From: Cryptobacterium sp. CAG:338
GTDB lineage: Bacteria; Actinomycetota; Coriobacteriia; Coriobacteriales; Eggerthellaceae
Direction of reading: 5' to 3'
DNA length: 14,303 nt
Assembly: GCA_000435475.1 (NCBI GenBank)
Contig: FR896057.1
Coordinates: forward strand, 14,346 to 28,648
Shown here: positions 1-5,908 of the stretch, in pieces
How positions within the stretch are numbered: the first letter of the stretch is position 1
How the letters are laid out: every line of letters starts with the position of its first letter
Translations under genes and position numbers: made by a program
The notes under the pieces: model-generated
The model's database searches: none
What the model saw: the letters and a program-made list of their open reading frames with translations, nothing else
Told to the model about the DNA's origin: nothing

Positions 1-420
1 GACGCTCTTGTTCTTTATGGGTTTTTAAACCAAGAGGAAAAAGACTTGTTTTTGCGTCTAGTTTCGGTTTCCAGCGTTGGGCCGAAGGTGGCTTTAGCGG
101 TGCTTTCCACTTTTGATCCCGGGGATGCAATTGCGGCAATTGTTTCGCAAGATCTTTCTGCAATACAGCGGGTTCCAGGGGTCGGGAAAAAAATGGCTTC
201 CCGCATCGTCCTTGAACTTAAGGAGTCATTTGCTGGAGAAGGGCAACCTCGTGGCTCAGAAGTGTTTCAGCAGGCGCTCAACACCAAGAAAGCAGTTTTG
301 GAGGCTTTGCTTTCTATGGGGTTTACTTCAGAAGAAGCGGGTCTTTCTCTTAAAGGGGCTCCCGAAGAAGCATCGGAGACGGTACTATTGCAATATGCCC
401 TCAAGCGCTTGGGAAAGTAA
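1..420 (+). CDS. ruvA: Holliday junction branch migration protein RuvA (C-terminal part, 5' end outside window)
   Basis: RuvA binds the four-way Holliday junction as a tetramer and loads the RuvB motor during recombinational repair. The frame is open from base 1 and gives 139 codons of a protein that is usually about 200 residues, so the N-terminal OB-fold is mostly outside the window. Two helix-hairpin-helix signatures are visible: one around VSSVGPKVALAVLS (roughly codons 23-36) and one around IQRVPGVGKKMASRIVLELK. They are followed by a short acidic linker and a C-terminal three-helix domain (EALLSMGFTSEEA) of the kind that contacts RuvB. The stop at 418-420 is followed by a repeat-filled spacer before ruvB, whereas ruvA and ruvB are often tightly linked. 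Family assignment is secure; the true start cannot be seen. Confidence 0.96.
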   Translation, partial: DALVLYGFLNQEEKDLFLRLVSVSSVGPKVALAVLSTFDPGDAIAAIVSQDLSAIQRVPGVGKKMASRIVLELKESFAGEGQPRGSEVFQQALNTKKAVLEALLSMGFTSEEAGLSLKGAPEEASETVLLQYALKRLGK

Positions 421-441
421 AGCTGCTTGAAATTAATTAGC

Positions 442-558
442 AAATGTTGAACGATAGATGTTGATTGGTGAATGCTCAACAGAACACTAGATGTTAATTG
501 ATAAATGCCAAACAACAAATATCAAATGGCAAATGTTTGGATAAATACGTGGCAAATG
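442..558. repeat. Degenerate 14-bp tandem repeat array in the ruvA-ruvB spacer
   Basis: Successive 14-base units can be laid out with starts at 442, 456, 470, then after a 5-base interruption at 489, 503, 517, 531 and 545. They read AAATGTTGAACGAT, AGATGTTGATTGGT, GAATGCTCAACAGA, AGATGTTAATTGAT, AAATGCCAAACAAC, AAATATCAAATGGC, AAATGTTTGGATAA and a decayed last unit. The shared core is roughly RAATGYY followed by A/T-rich sequence. Units 456-480 and 489-513 match at 20 of 25 positions. The array occupies most of the spacer and looks like old slippage or duplication rather than coding sequence, because 14 is not a multiple of three. Confidence 0.7.
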
Positions 559-593
559 AATTTGAAATAGAAAGTGCATTATTTGAGGCATCA

Positions 594-1661
594 ATGCCTT
601 CGGTCTTCGATGGGAAGCAGGAGGCTTCTGCGGAAGGGGTAGCGAAGCAAGACCCTTCAACGCGTGCTTGCTCAGTTTCTCTTATCGAAGATGATCTTGT
701 GCTTGATCGCAGCCTTCGACCGACCCATTTGAAAGATTATTTGGGTCAAACAAAGGTAAAGGAAAGCTTGTCTATCCTGATCGAAGCGGCACGTGCGCGT
801 CATGATGTGGTTGATCATATTTTATTCTCGGGTCCTCCTGGGCTTGGTAAAACCACCTTGGCAAGCGTTGTGGCAAACGAATTAGGCGTTCGTATTAAAA
901 CTACGAGTGGTCCAGCGATCGAACGGACAGGTGATCTTGCAGCTATTCTTACCAATCTTGAAGAGGGTGATGTGCTCTTTATTGATGAGATCCATCGCTT
1001 AAATCGCATGGTTGAAGAAGTTCTCTATCCTGCATTGGAAGATTTTGCATTAGACATTGTGGTGGGCAAGGGGCCTGCTGCTCGTTCAATTCGCCTTGAT
1101 TTGCCGCACTTTACTCTTATTGGAGCAACCACGAGAACAGGGCTTTTGACGGGTCCTCTTCGTGACCGTTTTGGTATTTCGTTTCGCCTGAATTACTATA
1201 CGCCTGAAGAGCTTGCGCTCATTGTTCGAAGATCTGCTCAAATTCTAGAGGTGGATATTCTGGAAGAGGGGGCTTTAGAAATTGCTCGAAGAAGCAGAGG
1301 AACCCCTCGTTTGGCAAATAGGCTTTTGAAACGCGTTAGGGACTGGGCACAAGTTAAAGGGATTAGCCCTATTGATGAAGACTGCGCAGCTCAAGCGTTA
1401 GCGTTTTTTGAGGTAGATTCGCTGGGTTTGGATCCGATTGATAATCGAATTCTTGAGCTTTTGTGCATCCAATTTGCTGGTCATCCTGTGGGATTGTCCA
1501 CCTTGGCCTCTGCGCTTTCGGAAGAACCAGATACGCTTGAAGATGTTTACGAGCCTTATTTATTGCAGCAGGGTCTGCTAATTCGTACTCCAAAGGGGCG
1601 TCAAGCAACTGAGCGAGCGTATGCTCATTTGGGAATCCCGTTGCCGGGAGGCAAGATCTAA
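594..1661 (+). CDS. ruvB: Holliday junction branch migration DNA helicase RuvB
   Basis: RuvB is the AAA+ hexameric motor that pumps DNA through the RuvA-bound junction using ATP. With a start at ATG 594 it is 355 residues, close to the family norm. Visible motifs are the N-terminal LRPTHLKDYLGQ segment, Walker A GPPGLGKTT (about residues 80-88), Walker B FIDEIH (129-134), the sensor-1 region LIGATTRTG, the arginine-finger region GPLRDRFG (about 187-194), and a C-terminal winged-helix domain ending near TPKGRQATERAYAHLG. The reading frame stays open upstream to a TTG at 498 (387 residues). ATG 594 is preferred because GAGG (585-588) lies five bases before it and because the longer form would translate through the 14-bp repeat array. 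The first ~25 residues before the core are poorly conserved in character. The last codons and stop lie inside a 29-bp tandem repeat. Confidence 0.96.
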   Translation: MPSVFDGKQEASAEGVAKQDPSTRACSVSLIEDDLVLDRSLRPTHLKDYLGQTKVKESLSILIEAARARHDVVDHILFSGPPGLGKTTLASVVANELGVRIKTTSGPAIERTGDLAAILTNLEEGDVLFIDEIHRLNRMVEEVLYPALEDFALDIVVGKGPAARSIRLDLPHFTLIGATTRTGLLTGPLRDRFGISFRLNYYTPEELALIVRRSAQILEVDILEEGALEIARRSRGTPRLANRLLKRVRDWAQVKGISPIDEDCAAQALAFFEVDSLGLDPIDNRILELLCIQFAGHPVGLSTLASALSEEPDTLEDVYEPYLLQQGLLIRTPKGRQATERAYAHLGIPLPGGKI

Positions 1662-1725
1662 TACAAGAGTTGCCGGGGGACAAGACTTAATGCAAGCGTT
1701 GCTGCGGGCAAGATCTAATACTAGA
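1640..1725. repeat. Three-copy 29-bp tandem repeat spanning the ruvB stop codon
   Basis: Copies lie at 1640-1668, 1669-1697 and 1698-1725 (the last is 28 bp). Each begins GTTGCCGGG or GTTGCTGCGGG and continues with CAAGATCTAATAC or CAAGACTTAATGC. The first copy contains the last ruvB codons (LPGGKI) and its TAA, so the end of the gene has been duplicated twice into the spacer. Copies 1 and 3 keep the AAGATCTAATA core exactly. Confidence 0.85.
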
Positions 1726-1763
1726 TGTAACAAAAAGATCTAGCATTCGAGCTTTTTGATAGG

Positions 1764-1799
1764 AAAGGTGCCTTTCTTGTTTTTGAGAAATGCACCTTT
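1764..1799 (+). terminator. Stem-loop after ruvB, possible terminator without a clear U-tract
   Basis: AAAGGTGC (1764-1771) pairs with GCACCTTT (1792-1799). After a single C/T mismatch, TTTCT (1773-1777) pairs with AGAAA (1786-1790), leaving the loop TGTTTTTG. This gives a 13-bp interrupted stem. The sequence after it (GTAAGCGG) is not T-rich, so it is only a candidate terminator or processing site for the ruv transcript. It lies 45 bases before the next gene. Confidence 0.4.
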
Positions 1800-1844
1800 G
1801 TAAGCGGATCGTTAGGACACACTAGAGCCAAAAGGAGCCTTACC

Positions 1845-2252
1845 GTGCTTCAGCAAGATTATTTATTACGTATGTTTTTGCAGATAGCAACTGCAATTCG
1901 AGAAAGTCTTCAGCGCTCCCGTGGCGAACAAGATCCTGAGGCTGCCGCTTCTTTACTGGATCAGTCTCTAGAGGATGCGACCGAGATAGATGGGTCGCTT
2001 TTGCTACGCATGGCACCTGAAACGATGGCGGCAATGTTGCAGCTTTCTCAATCTGATCCTCTTTTAATGGAGTATGTTGCGCGTACTTTGCTTCTTTCTT
2101 CGAAGTATTTATATGACGCTGGCGAAGATGAGCGTGCTTCTTTGAGAAAAGAGCAAGCTTTTGCTGTGGCTCACGCTTTTGGTATTGAATTGTCCGAGGA
2201 GAGCATTAAACCAGAAGAGCTCGAGCAATTCTTCGAAACCACTCAAAATTAA
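1845..2252 (+). CDS. Small conserved hypothetical protein, resembles DUF6483 family
   Basis: A 135-residue soluble protein with no signal peptide or membrane segment. The start is GTG 1845, chosen because a strong AAAGGAG (1831-1837) lies seven bases upstream. It opens with QQDYLLRMFLQIATAI, which resembles the opening of DUF6483 proteins (uncharacterised, mostly Firmicutes and related anaerobes); this is recollection of the family, not a search result. The rest appears all-helical: a charged region around residues 25-45, a central segment DPLLMEYVARTLLLSSKYLYDAG (split here by description only: residues about 69-91) typical of TPR-like helices, and an acidic C-terminus. It lies between ruvB and the feo genes on the same strand, with its own ribosome binding site, 125 bases before feoA1. 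No function can be assigned from the sequence. Confidence 0.8.
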   Translation: MLQQDYLLRMFLQIATAIRESLQRSRGEQDPEAAASLLDQSLEDATEIDGSLLLRMAPETMAAMLQLSQSDPLLMEYVARTLLLSSKYLYDAGEDERASLRKEQAFAVAHAFGIELSEESIKPEELEQFFETTQN

Positions 2253-2254
2253 TT

Positions 2255-2270
2255 TTAACCTTGGCTAACA
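2255..2270. promoter_or_regulatory. Candidate iron-box operator 1, upstream of the feoA1 promoter
   Basis: TTAACCTTGGCTAACA. It is identical at 14 of 16 positions to TTAACCTTAACTAACA in front of feoB (2911-2926). Read as a 19-bp window (2255-2273) it matches about 12 positions of the IdeR/DtxR iron-box consensus TTAGGTTAGSCTAACCTAA, mainly in the CTAAC half. It lies 17 bases ahead of the -35 hexamer of the feoA1 promoter. Iron control is inference from position and motif. Confidence 0.5.
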
Positions 2271-2286
2271 AATTTCTTATTTTCGG

Positions 2287-2315
2287 TTGACCTTGTAGTT
2301 AGTTGGAGCTAACAT
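2287..2315 (+). promoter_or_regulatory. Promoter of the feo operon
   Basis: TTGACC (2287-2292) and TAACAT (2310-2315) are separated by exactly 17 bases, matching the sigma-70-type consensus at 5/6 and 4/6 positions. Transcription would start near 2322, leaving a leader of about 57 bases before the feoA1 ATG. The -10 hexamer is overlapped by candidate iron box 2, consistent with repression when iron is plentiful. Confidence 0.6.
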
Positions 2316-2317
2316 TG
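2298..2317. promoter_or_regulatory. Candidate iron-box operator 2, overlapping the feo -10 element
   Basis: The inverted repeat GTTAG-TTGGAG-CTAAC (2298-2302 and 2309-2313) is followed by ATTG. The 21-base stretch AGTTA...CTAACATTG at 2297-2317 matches the feoB upstream box at 15 of 21 positions. As a 19-bp DtxR/IdeR window (2299-2317) it agrees at about 12 positions. It covers the spacer and -10 of the feo promoter, where a repressor would block RNA polymerase. Confidence 0.5.
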
Positions 2318-2324
2318 CAGTGCT

Positions 2325-2342
2325 TGTTAGAGACGTCTAACA
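2325..2342. promoter_or_regulatory. Perfect 7-bp inverted repeat in the feo leader
   Basis: TGTTAGA (2325-2331), loop GACG, TCTAACA (2336-2342). It lies just after the predicted transcription start and reuses the GTTAG/CTAAC words of the iron boxes, so it may be a further regulator site or a small hairpin at the 5' end of the feo mRNA. Confidence 0.4.
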
Positions 2343-2378
2343 TTTGTCCCTATACTCTCGTTTGAAAGAGTGAGAACC

Positions 2379-2588
2379 ATGGTTTTGTCTGAAGTGAAGA
2401 AAAACGGAACGTATCACGTTAAACAACTTCGCGGTTTTGGCGATGTTCATCGTCATCTTGAAGACATGGGCTTCATACCAGGTGAGCGGGTTACCGTGAT
2501 CTCGCGAATTGGTGGAAACTTAATCGTGAATATCAAAGGCTCACGCGTTGCGCTTTCTTCGGAATTGGCGCAGCATATTGCAATTTAA
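2379..2588 (+). CDS. feoA: FeoA-family ferrous iron transport accessory protein (first copy)
   Basis: A 69-residue SH3-like FeoA protein, thought to interact with the cytoplasmic part of FeoB. The family pattern is clear: an N-terminal strand MVLSEVKKNGTYHVKQLRG, the central LEDMGFIPGERVTVISRIG (matching the L-x-x-MG-x-x-x-G core) and a C-terminal ALSSELAQHIAI strand-helix. ATG 2379 is favoured over the in-frame GTG 2370 because GAAAGAG (2364-2370) gives normal spacing to it. This copy lacks the usual PLGDP turn and has IGGN instead, unlike feoA2. It is the first gene of feoA1-feoA2-feoB and lies behind the promoter at 2287-2315. Confidence 0.9.
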   Translation: MVLSEVKKNGTYHVKQLRGFGDVHRHLEDMGFIPGERVTVISRIGGNLIVNIKGSRVALSSELAQHIAI

Positions 2589-2641
2589 TTTTCGTTGATT
2601 AACTTTAATCGGTTTGGTGTGGTCTACAGAAAGGGGGATAG

Positions 2642-2863
2642 GTGAAAACTCTCAGAGATGTTAAGAATGGCGAAACGGTACAAGTATGCAAGCTTCATGG
2701 CTCAGGTGCTGTAAAGCGACGCATTATGGATATGGGTATTACTAAAGGTTGTTCGGTGTATGTTCGCAAAGTAGCTCCTTTAGGCGATCCCGTAGAGGTT
2801 ACGGTTCGTGGTTATGAATTATCTTTGCGCAAGGATGACGCGCAAATGATTGAAGTGGCGTAA
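2642..2863 (+). CDS. feoA: FeoA-family ferrous iron transport accessory protein (second copy)
   Basis: A 73-residue FeoA protein with the canonical pattern: KTLRDVKNGETVQVCKLHG, then RRIMDMGITKGCSVYVRKVA, the PLGDPVEVTVRGYELSLR segment and a final DDAQMIEVA. The start is GTG 2642, with the purine run AAGGGGG (2631-2637) four bases upstream. It lies 53 bases after feoA1 and 78 before feoB on the same strand. The two FeoA copies are clearly diverged from each other, which suggests separate roles rather than a recent duplication. Its stop codon lies within the left arm of a hairpin that may attenuate transcription into feoB. Confidence 0.93.
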   Translation: MKTLRDVKNGETVQVCKLHGSGAVKRRIMDMGITKGCSVYVRKVAPLGDPVEVTVRGYELSLRKDDAQMIEVA

Positions 2864-2901
2864 AGAGCGGCCTTGTTGTCGGGTTTTACGCCCTTTATTT
2901 T
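2857..2901 (+). terminator. Hairpin with T-rich tail between feoA2 and feoB, possible attenuator
   Basis: GGCGTAAA (2857-2864, including the feoA2 stop codon) is the perfect complement of TTTACGCC (2885-2892), with a 20-base loop. The right arm is followed by CTTTATTTT. It looks like a weak intrinsic terminator that could let the small FeoA proteins be made in excess over FeoB. The wide loop and A/T pairs near it limit confidence. Confidence 0.45.
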
Positions 2902-2910
2902 CACCAAGAG

Positions 2911-2930
2911 TTAACCTTAACTAACATTGA
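2911..2930. promoter_or_regulatory. Candidate iron-box operator 3, immediately upstream of feoB
   Basis: TTAACCTTAACTAACATTGA begins 31 bases before the feoB ATG and ends just before or in its ribosome binding region (GAAAGGA, 2929-2935). It shares TTAACCTTNNCTAACA with box 1 and CTAACATTG with box 2. No convincing -35/-10 pair accompanies it, so it may serve an unseen internal promoter or act as a roadblock. Confidence 0.45.
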
Positions 2931-2941
2931 AAGGATAAAGA

Positions 2942-5545
2942 ATGAGAGTTGCACTTGCAGGCAACCCAAACAGTGGTAAAACAACCCTGTTTAATGCCTT
3001 AACGGGCGCCAATCAATATGTTGGGAACTGGCCAGGCGTTACGGTTGAGAAAAAAGAAGGTAAGCTCAAAGCAGACAAATCGATCGAGATTACTGACCTC
3101 CCTGGTATTTATTCGCTTTCTCCTTACACCCTTGAAGAAGTGGTAGCGCGTAATTTTATTCTGGAAGAGCATCCTGATGCAATTTTGAACATTGTTGATG
3201 GCAGCAATTTGGAGCGCAATCTTTATCTTACAACTCAACTGCTTGAAATGGGTGTACCTGTTATCGTAGCGGTTAACATGATGGACGTAGTCCGTCGTCG
3301 CGGAGATGAAATTCATACCGAGCAACTAGCCAAAGAGCTTGGTTGTAATGTAATCGAAATTTCTGCACTGAAAAATGAAGGTATTGATGAAGTAGTTAAT
3401 TGCCTGAAAACTATTCAGTCTGCAGCTCCCGCTACGCCCATCACGCTATCTGCTTCGGCCGAAGAAGCAATCGCTGAAGTAAAAAAGCGCCTTCCCGATA
3501 GTATTCCCGCGAATCTTTCACGCTTTTATGCGATCAAATTGATCGAAAAAGATCCTAAGATTCTTGCTTCTTTGACAGATGCACCTCAGGTGGATGACGT
3601 TATCGAAAAGCTTGAAAAGGAACATGACGACGATTCTGAGAGCGTCATCATTAATGATCGTTACGCATATATTTCCTCGATTATTGAGCACTGTCGTAAT
3701 AAAAATCTGAAAGCTTCAGAAATGAGCGTTTCAGATAAAATCGACCGCGTGGTCACAAACCGTATTTTGGCATTGCCTATTTTCGTCATCATAATGACTC
3801 TGGTTTATTATCTGTCGATTTCAACGGTGGGTACCGCTGCGACCGACTGGGCGAATGACAATCTTTTCGGAGATGGCTGGTTTGTGGGCCCTGGACAAGA
3901 GCAGTTCGATGAAGACACTGCTGCCTATGATGATGCCATGAGCAGTATAGACGCATTTGAAACTGCAGCAATTGAGGCTGGACTCGATCCTGATTCCGAA
4001 TCGTTTATTTCTGATGCGCAGTCGGCTGGTATTGTAGGCACGTATGAAGCATACGATGACGAATCTGGTGAAAACGAAATTATTGATGTTGATGCTGCGA
4101 CTTATGAAGAGTCTCTCGAAGTTGTAGCTCCTTATGCAGGTGATGAAAACGCCATTGCTGCATTTGAGGCAGCTGGTATTGAGGCCGGACTTGATCCGGA
4201 ATCAGACACTTTTGTTGATGATGCTGCTGCCGCTGGTATTACGGCAACCTATACCGCAACTGATGGTTCTCAAGCAGAAATTGACGCAGAAGGATACGCT
4301 GCTGAATTGGAGGGATCTGCGCCTGAGGCTTCTGATTACGGAACGTTTATTCCTGGCATTCCCGTAGTAGTGGAAAATGCATTAGTGGCAATGGGCTGTG
4401 CTGACTGGCTACAGGCATTGATTCTTGATGGTGTAATTGCTGGTATTGGTGCGGTGTTGGGCTTCGTTCCGCAGATGCTGGTACTGTTCTTCTTGCTGGC
4501 AATTCTTGAATCCTGCGGATATATGTCCCGTATCGCCTTTATTCTCGATCGTGTATTCCGTCGTTTTGGCTTGTCGGGTAAATCGTTTATTCCAATTTTG
4601 GTTGGTACTGGTTGTGGCGTTCCTGGTGTTATGGCTTCCCGTACAATCGAGAATCAAAACGATCGTCGTATGACCGTCATGACGACAACCTTTATTCCTT
4701 GTAGTGCAAAGATGCCTATTATTGCATTGTTTGCAGCGGCTATTTTTGGTGGCACCTGGTGGATCGCTCCTTCGGCATACTTCTTGGGTCTCGCTGCAAT
4801 TCTTTGTTCGGGCATCATCTTGAAAAAGACCCGCTTTTTTGCTGGTGATACTGCACCATTCGTTATGGAGCTTCCTGCTTATCATATTCCGACAATTGGT
4901 GCTGTGTTGCGCAGTATGTGGGAGCGCGCATGGTCGTTCATTAAAAAGGCAGGTACGATCATCTTCCTTGCTTGTATCTTGGTGTGGTTTATTTCTAGCT
5001 ACGGCTTTATCGATGGAGTGTTCCAAGCGGTAGAGGACCAGAACGATTCTATTCTTGCAATTCTCGGTGGCGCAATTGCGTGGATATTCGCTCCTCTTGG
5101 CTGGGGTGATTGGCAAGCAGCATCCGCAACGGTAACGGGCTTGATTGCAAAGGAAAACGTCGTAAGCACTTTCGGCATTTTGTATGCTTCACCTGATGCT
5201 GGTTGGTACGAGAATGTTCAAATGGCATTCACTATGGTGTCTGCTTATTCCTTCATGGCGTTCAATCTGCTCTGTGCTCCTTGTTTTGCAGCAATGGGTG
5301 CTATTAAGCGCGAGATGAACAACACTAAGTGGTTCTTTGCGGCTATCGGTTATCAATGCGGTATTGCTTGGGTTGTTGCTCTGTGGGTTTATCAGTTCTT
5401 CGGCTTATTAACTGGCGAAGTAACCTTTGGAATTTTCACCGTGATTGCTCTAGTTTTGTTCGTGGCGTTCCTTTGGTTGCTCTTCCGTCCCAATAAGTGG
5501 CAAGGAAAGGTTGAGAGTGTTCGCGCGGTAGCAGCTGAAGCATAA
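2942..5545 (+). CDS. feoB: Ferrous iron transporter FeoB with a duplicated acidic insert in the first external loop
   Basis: FeoB is the membrane Fe(II) transporter with an N-terminal G-protein domain. This one has 867 residues and a clear GAAAGGA six bases before ATG 2942. G motifs: G1 GNPNSGKTT (7-15), G3 DLPG (52-55), G4 NMMD (112-115), G5 SALKNEG. A GDI-type helical region follows to about residue 270. TM1 is near 275-296. After it come about 170 residues rich in Asp, Glu and Ala, without Cys or His, containing a tandem duplication (338-406 and 407-464). Typical FeoB has a far shorter segment here. The two gate regions follow: VPQMLVLFFLLAILESCGYM with GTGCGVPG, then FIPCSAKMPI; LLCAPCFAAMGAIKRE lies near the end, with a final TM. 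It acts with FeoA1/FeoA2 and probably with the Cys-rich peptide at 5909. Family is certain; the insert's role is unknown. Confidence 0.97.
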   Translation: MRVALAGNPNSGKTTLFNALTGANQYVGNWPGVTVEKKEGKLKADKSIEITDLPGIYSLSPYTLEEVVARNFILEEHPDAILNIVDGSNLERNLYLTTQLLEMGVPVIVAVNMMDVVRRRGDEIHTEQLAKELGCNVIEISALKNEGIDEVVNCLKTIQSAAPATPITLSASAEEAIAEVKKRLPDSIPANLSRFYAIKLIEKDPKILASLTDAPQVDDVIEKLEKEHDDDSESVIINDRYAYISSIIEHCRNKNLKASEMSVSDKIDRVVTNRILALPIFVIIMTLVYYLSISTVGTAATDWANDNLFGDGWFVGPGQEQFDEDTAAYDDAMSSIDAFETAAIEAGLDPDSESFISDAQSAGIVGTYEAYDDESGENEIIDVDAATYEESLEVVAPYAGDENAIAAFEAAGIEAGLDPESDTFVDDAAAAGITATYTATDGSQAEIDAEGYAAELEGSAPEASDYGTFIPGIPVVVENALVAMGCADWLQALILDGVIAGIGAVLGFVPQMLVLFFLLAILESCGYMSRIAFILDRVFRRFGLSGKSFIPILVGTGCGVPGVMASRTIENQNDRRMTVMTTTFIPCSAKMPIIALFAAAIFGGTWWIAPSAYFLGLAAILCSGIILKKTRFFAGDTAPFVMELPAYHIPTIGAVLRSMWERAWSFIKKAGTIIFLACILVWFISSYGFIDGVFQAVEDQNDSILAILGGAIAWIFAPLGWGDWQAASATVTGLIAKENVVSTFGILYASPDAGWYENVQMAFTMVSAYSFMAFNLLCAPCFAAMGAIKREMNNTKWFFAAIGYQCGIAWVVALWVYQFFGLLTGEVTFGIFTVIALVLFVAFLWLLFRPNKWQGKVESVRAVAAEA
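3953..4333 (+). repeat. Internal 69-residue tandem duplication within feoB
   Basis: Repeat 1 spans FeoB residues 338-406 and repeat 2 residues 407-464 (its tail is shorter). The best-conserved blocks are AFETAAIEAGLDPDSESF and AFEAAGIEAGLDPESDTF; over the first 31 positions 20 are identical. The blocks are followed by SAGIVGTY versus AAGITATY and a YxxxLE segment. The preceding DTAAYDDAMSSIDAF resembles the end of a unit, so a decayed third copy may precede. Diverged codons indicate the duplication is not recent. Confidence 0.85.
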
Positions 5546-5574
5546 TAGTTGAAGCGCAATAGCTGAAGTGTAAT
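5533..5574. repeat. Three-copy 14-bp tandem repeat spanning the feoB stop codon
   Basis: AGCTGAAGCATAAT (5533-5546), AGTTGAAGCGCAAT (5547-5560) and AGCTGAAGTGTAAT (5561-5574) follow one another without gaps. The first contains the last feoB codons (A-E-A and TAA). As at ruvB, the end of the gene has been copied into the downstream spacer. Confidence 0.85.
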
Positions 5575-5600
5575 ATAGCTTCTTATTTCATGATCCAATT

Positions 5601-5628
5601 TGAAGCGCCGCCGCAAGACGGCGCTTCA
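5601..5628. terminator. GC-rich hairpin downstream of feoB
   Basis: TGAAGCGCCG (5601-5610) and CGGCGCTTCA (5619-5628) form a perfect 10-bp stem around CCGCAAGA. It is strong and well placed 55 bases after the feoB stop, but no T-tract follows on either strand, so it may be a Rho-type end, an mRNA-stabilising hairpin or a processing site rather than a classical terminator. Confidence 0.55.
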
Positions 5629-5850
5629 CTACGAAATGCGCTTAGGGTAAAAGCAGTGGTCAGAGCCGAAATGTGCTTAGAACGAAATCGGTGTTTTATC
5701 CGAGATGTGCTTAGGGCGAAACCAGTGTAAGCGTATCTCGTAGTGAAAAAGCAGTTTAGAAAATAAGAGAGCAGGAGTTTTGTCGGGCGAGTTAAGAATG
5801 CAAGATCGAATGGCAAACCAGAATAGCGAGCCAAGTTCGAACGACAAAAC
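5626..5850. other. Non-coding spacer with two long-range inverted repeats before the FeoB-associated gene
   Basis: TTCACTACGA (5626-5635) is the exact reverse complement of TCGTAGTGAA (5738-5747); this pair encloses the 34-bp repeats. GTTTTGTCG (5777-5785) is the exact reverse complement of CGACAAAAC (5842-5850). The feoB-to-5909 spacer (5546-5908) holds no convincing gene. Folded as RNA it could form two large stem-loops in the leader of the next gene; whether this is functional is unknown. Confidence 0.4.
5632..5733. repeat. Three-copy ~34-bp degenerate tandem repeat downstream of feoB
   Basis: Copies start at 5632, 5667 and 5701 with CGAAATGCGCTTAGGG, CGAAATGTGCTTAGAA and CGAGATGTGCTTAGGG, and continue with related RAAANCNGTG blocks. 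Copies 1 and 3 match at about 22 of 27 leading positions. A decayed fourth unit (CGTAGTGAAAAAGCAGT) begins at 5739. Confidence 0.75.
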
Positions 5851-5870
5851 GACACATTGGTATTTGGGGC

Positions 5871-5879
5871 TAATATACT
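5871..5879 (+). promoter_or_regulatory. Possible -10 element for the FeoB-associated gene
   Basis: TATACT (5874-5879, in the context TAATATACT) matches the -10 consensus at 5/6 and lies 29 bases ahead of the ATG at 5909. No good -35 is present at 16-18 bases; ACGACA (5849-5854) is the nearest at a 19-base spacing. A weak or activator-dependent promoter is possible. Confidence 0.3.
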
Positions 5880-5908
5880 GAATAGGCGAGATAATTAAGG
5901 AGCACCTT

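Noticed and set aside
498..593. Extended N-terminus of RuvB from TTG 498 (32 extra residues).
   Set aside because: No ribosome binding site before TTG 498, and it would translate the 14-bp repeat array; ATG 594 has GAGG at good spacing and gives normal length.
3953..4333. EF-hand calcium loops in the FeoB insert (DPDSES, DPESDT).
   Set aside because: The spacing of acidic residues does not complete a 12-residue EF loop with the central Gly and final Glu; only general acidity can be claimed.
4409..5116. Long open frame on the minus strand within feoB (235 codons).
   Set aside because: It lies entirely opposite conserved FeoB membrane segments and its product is Thr/Arg/Cys-rich without any recognisable domain; it is a shadow of feoB codon usage.
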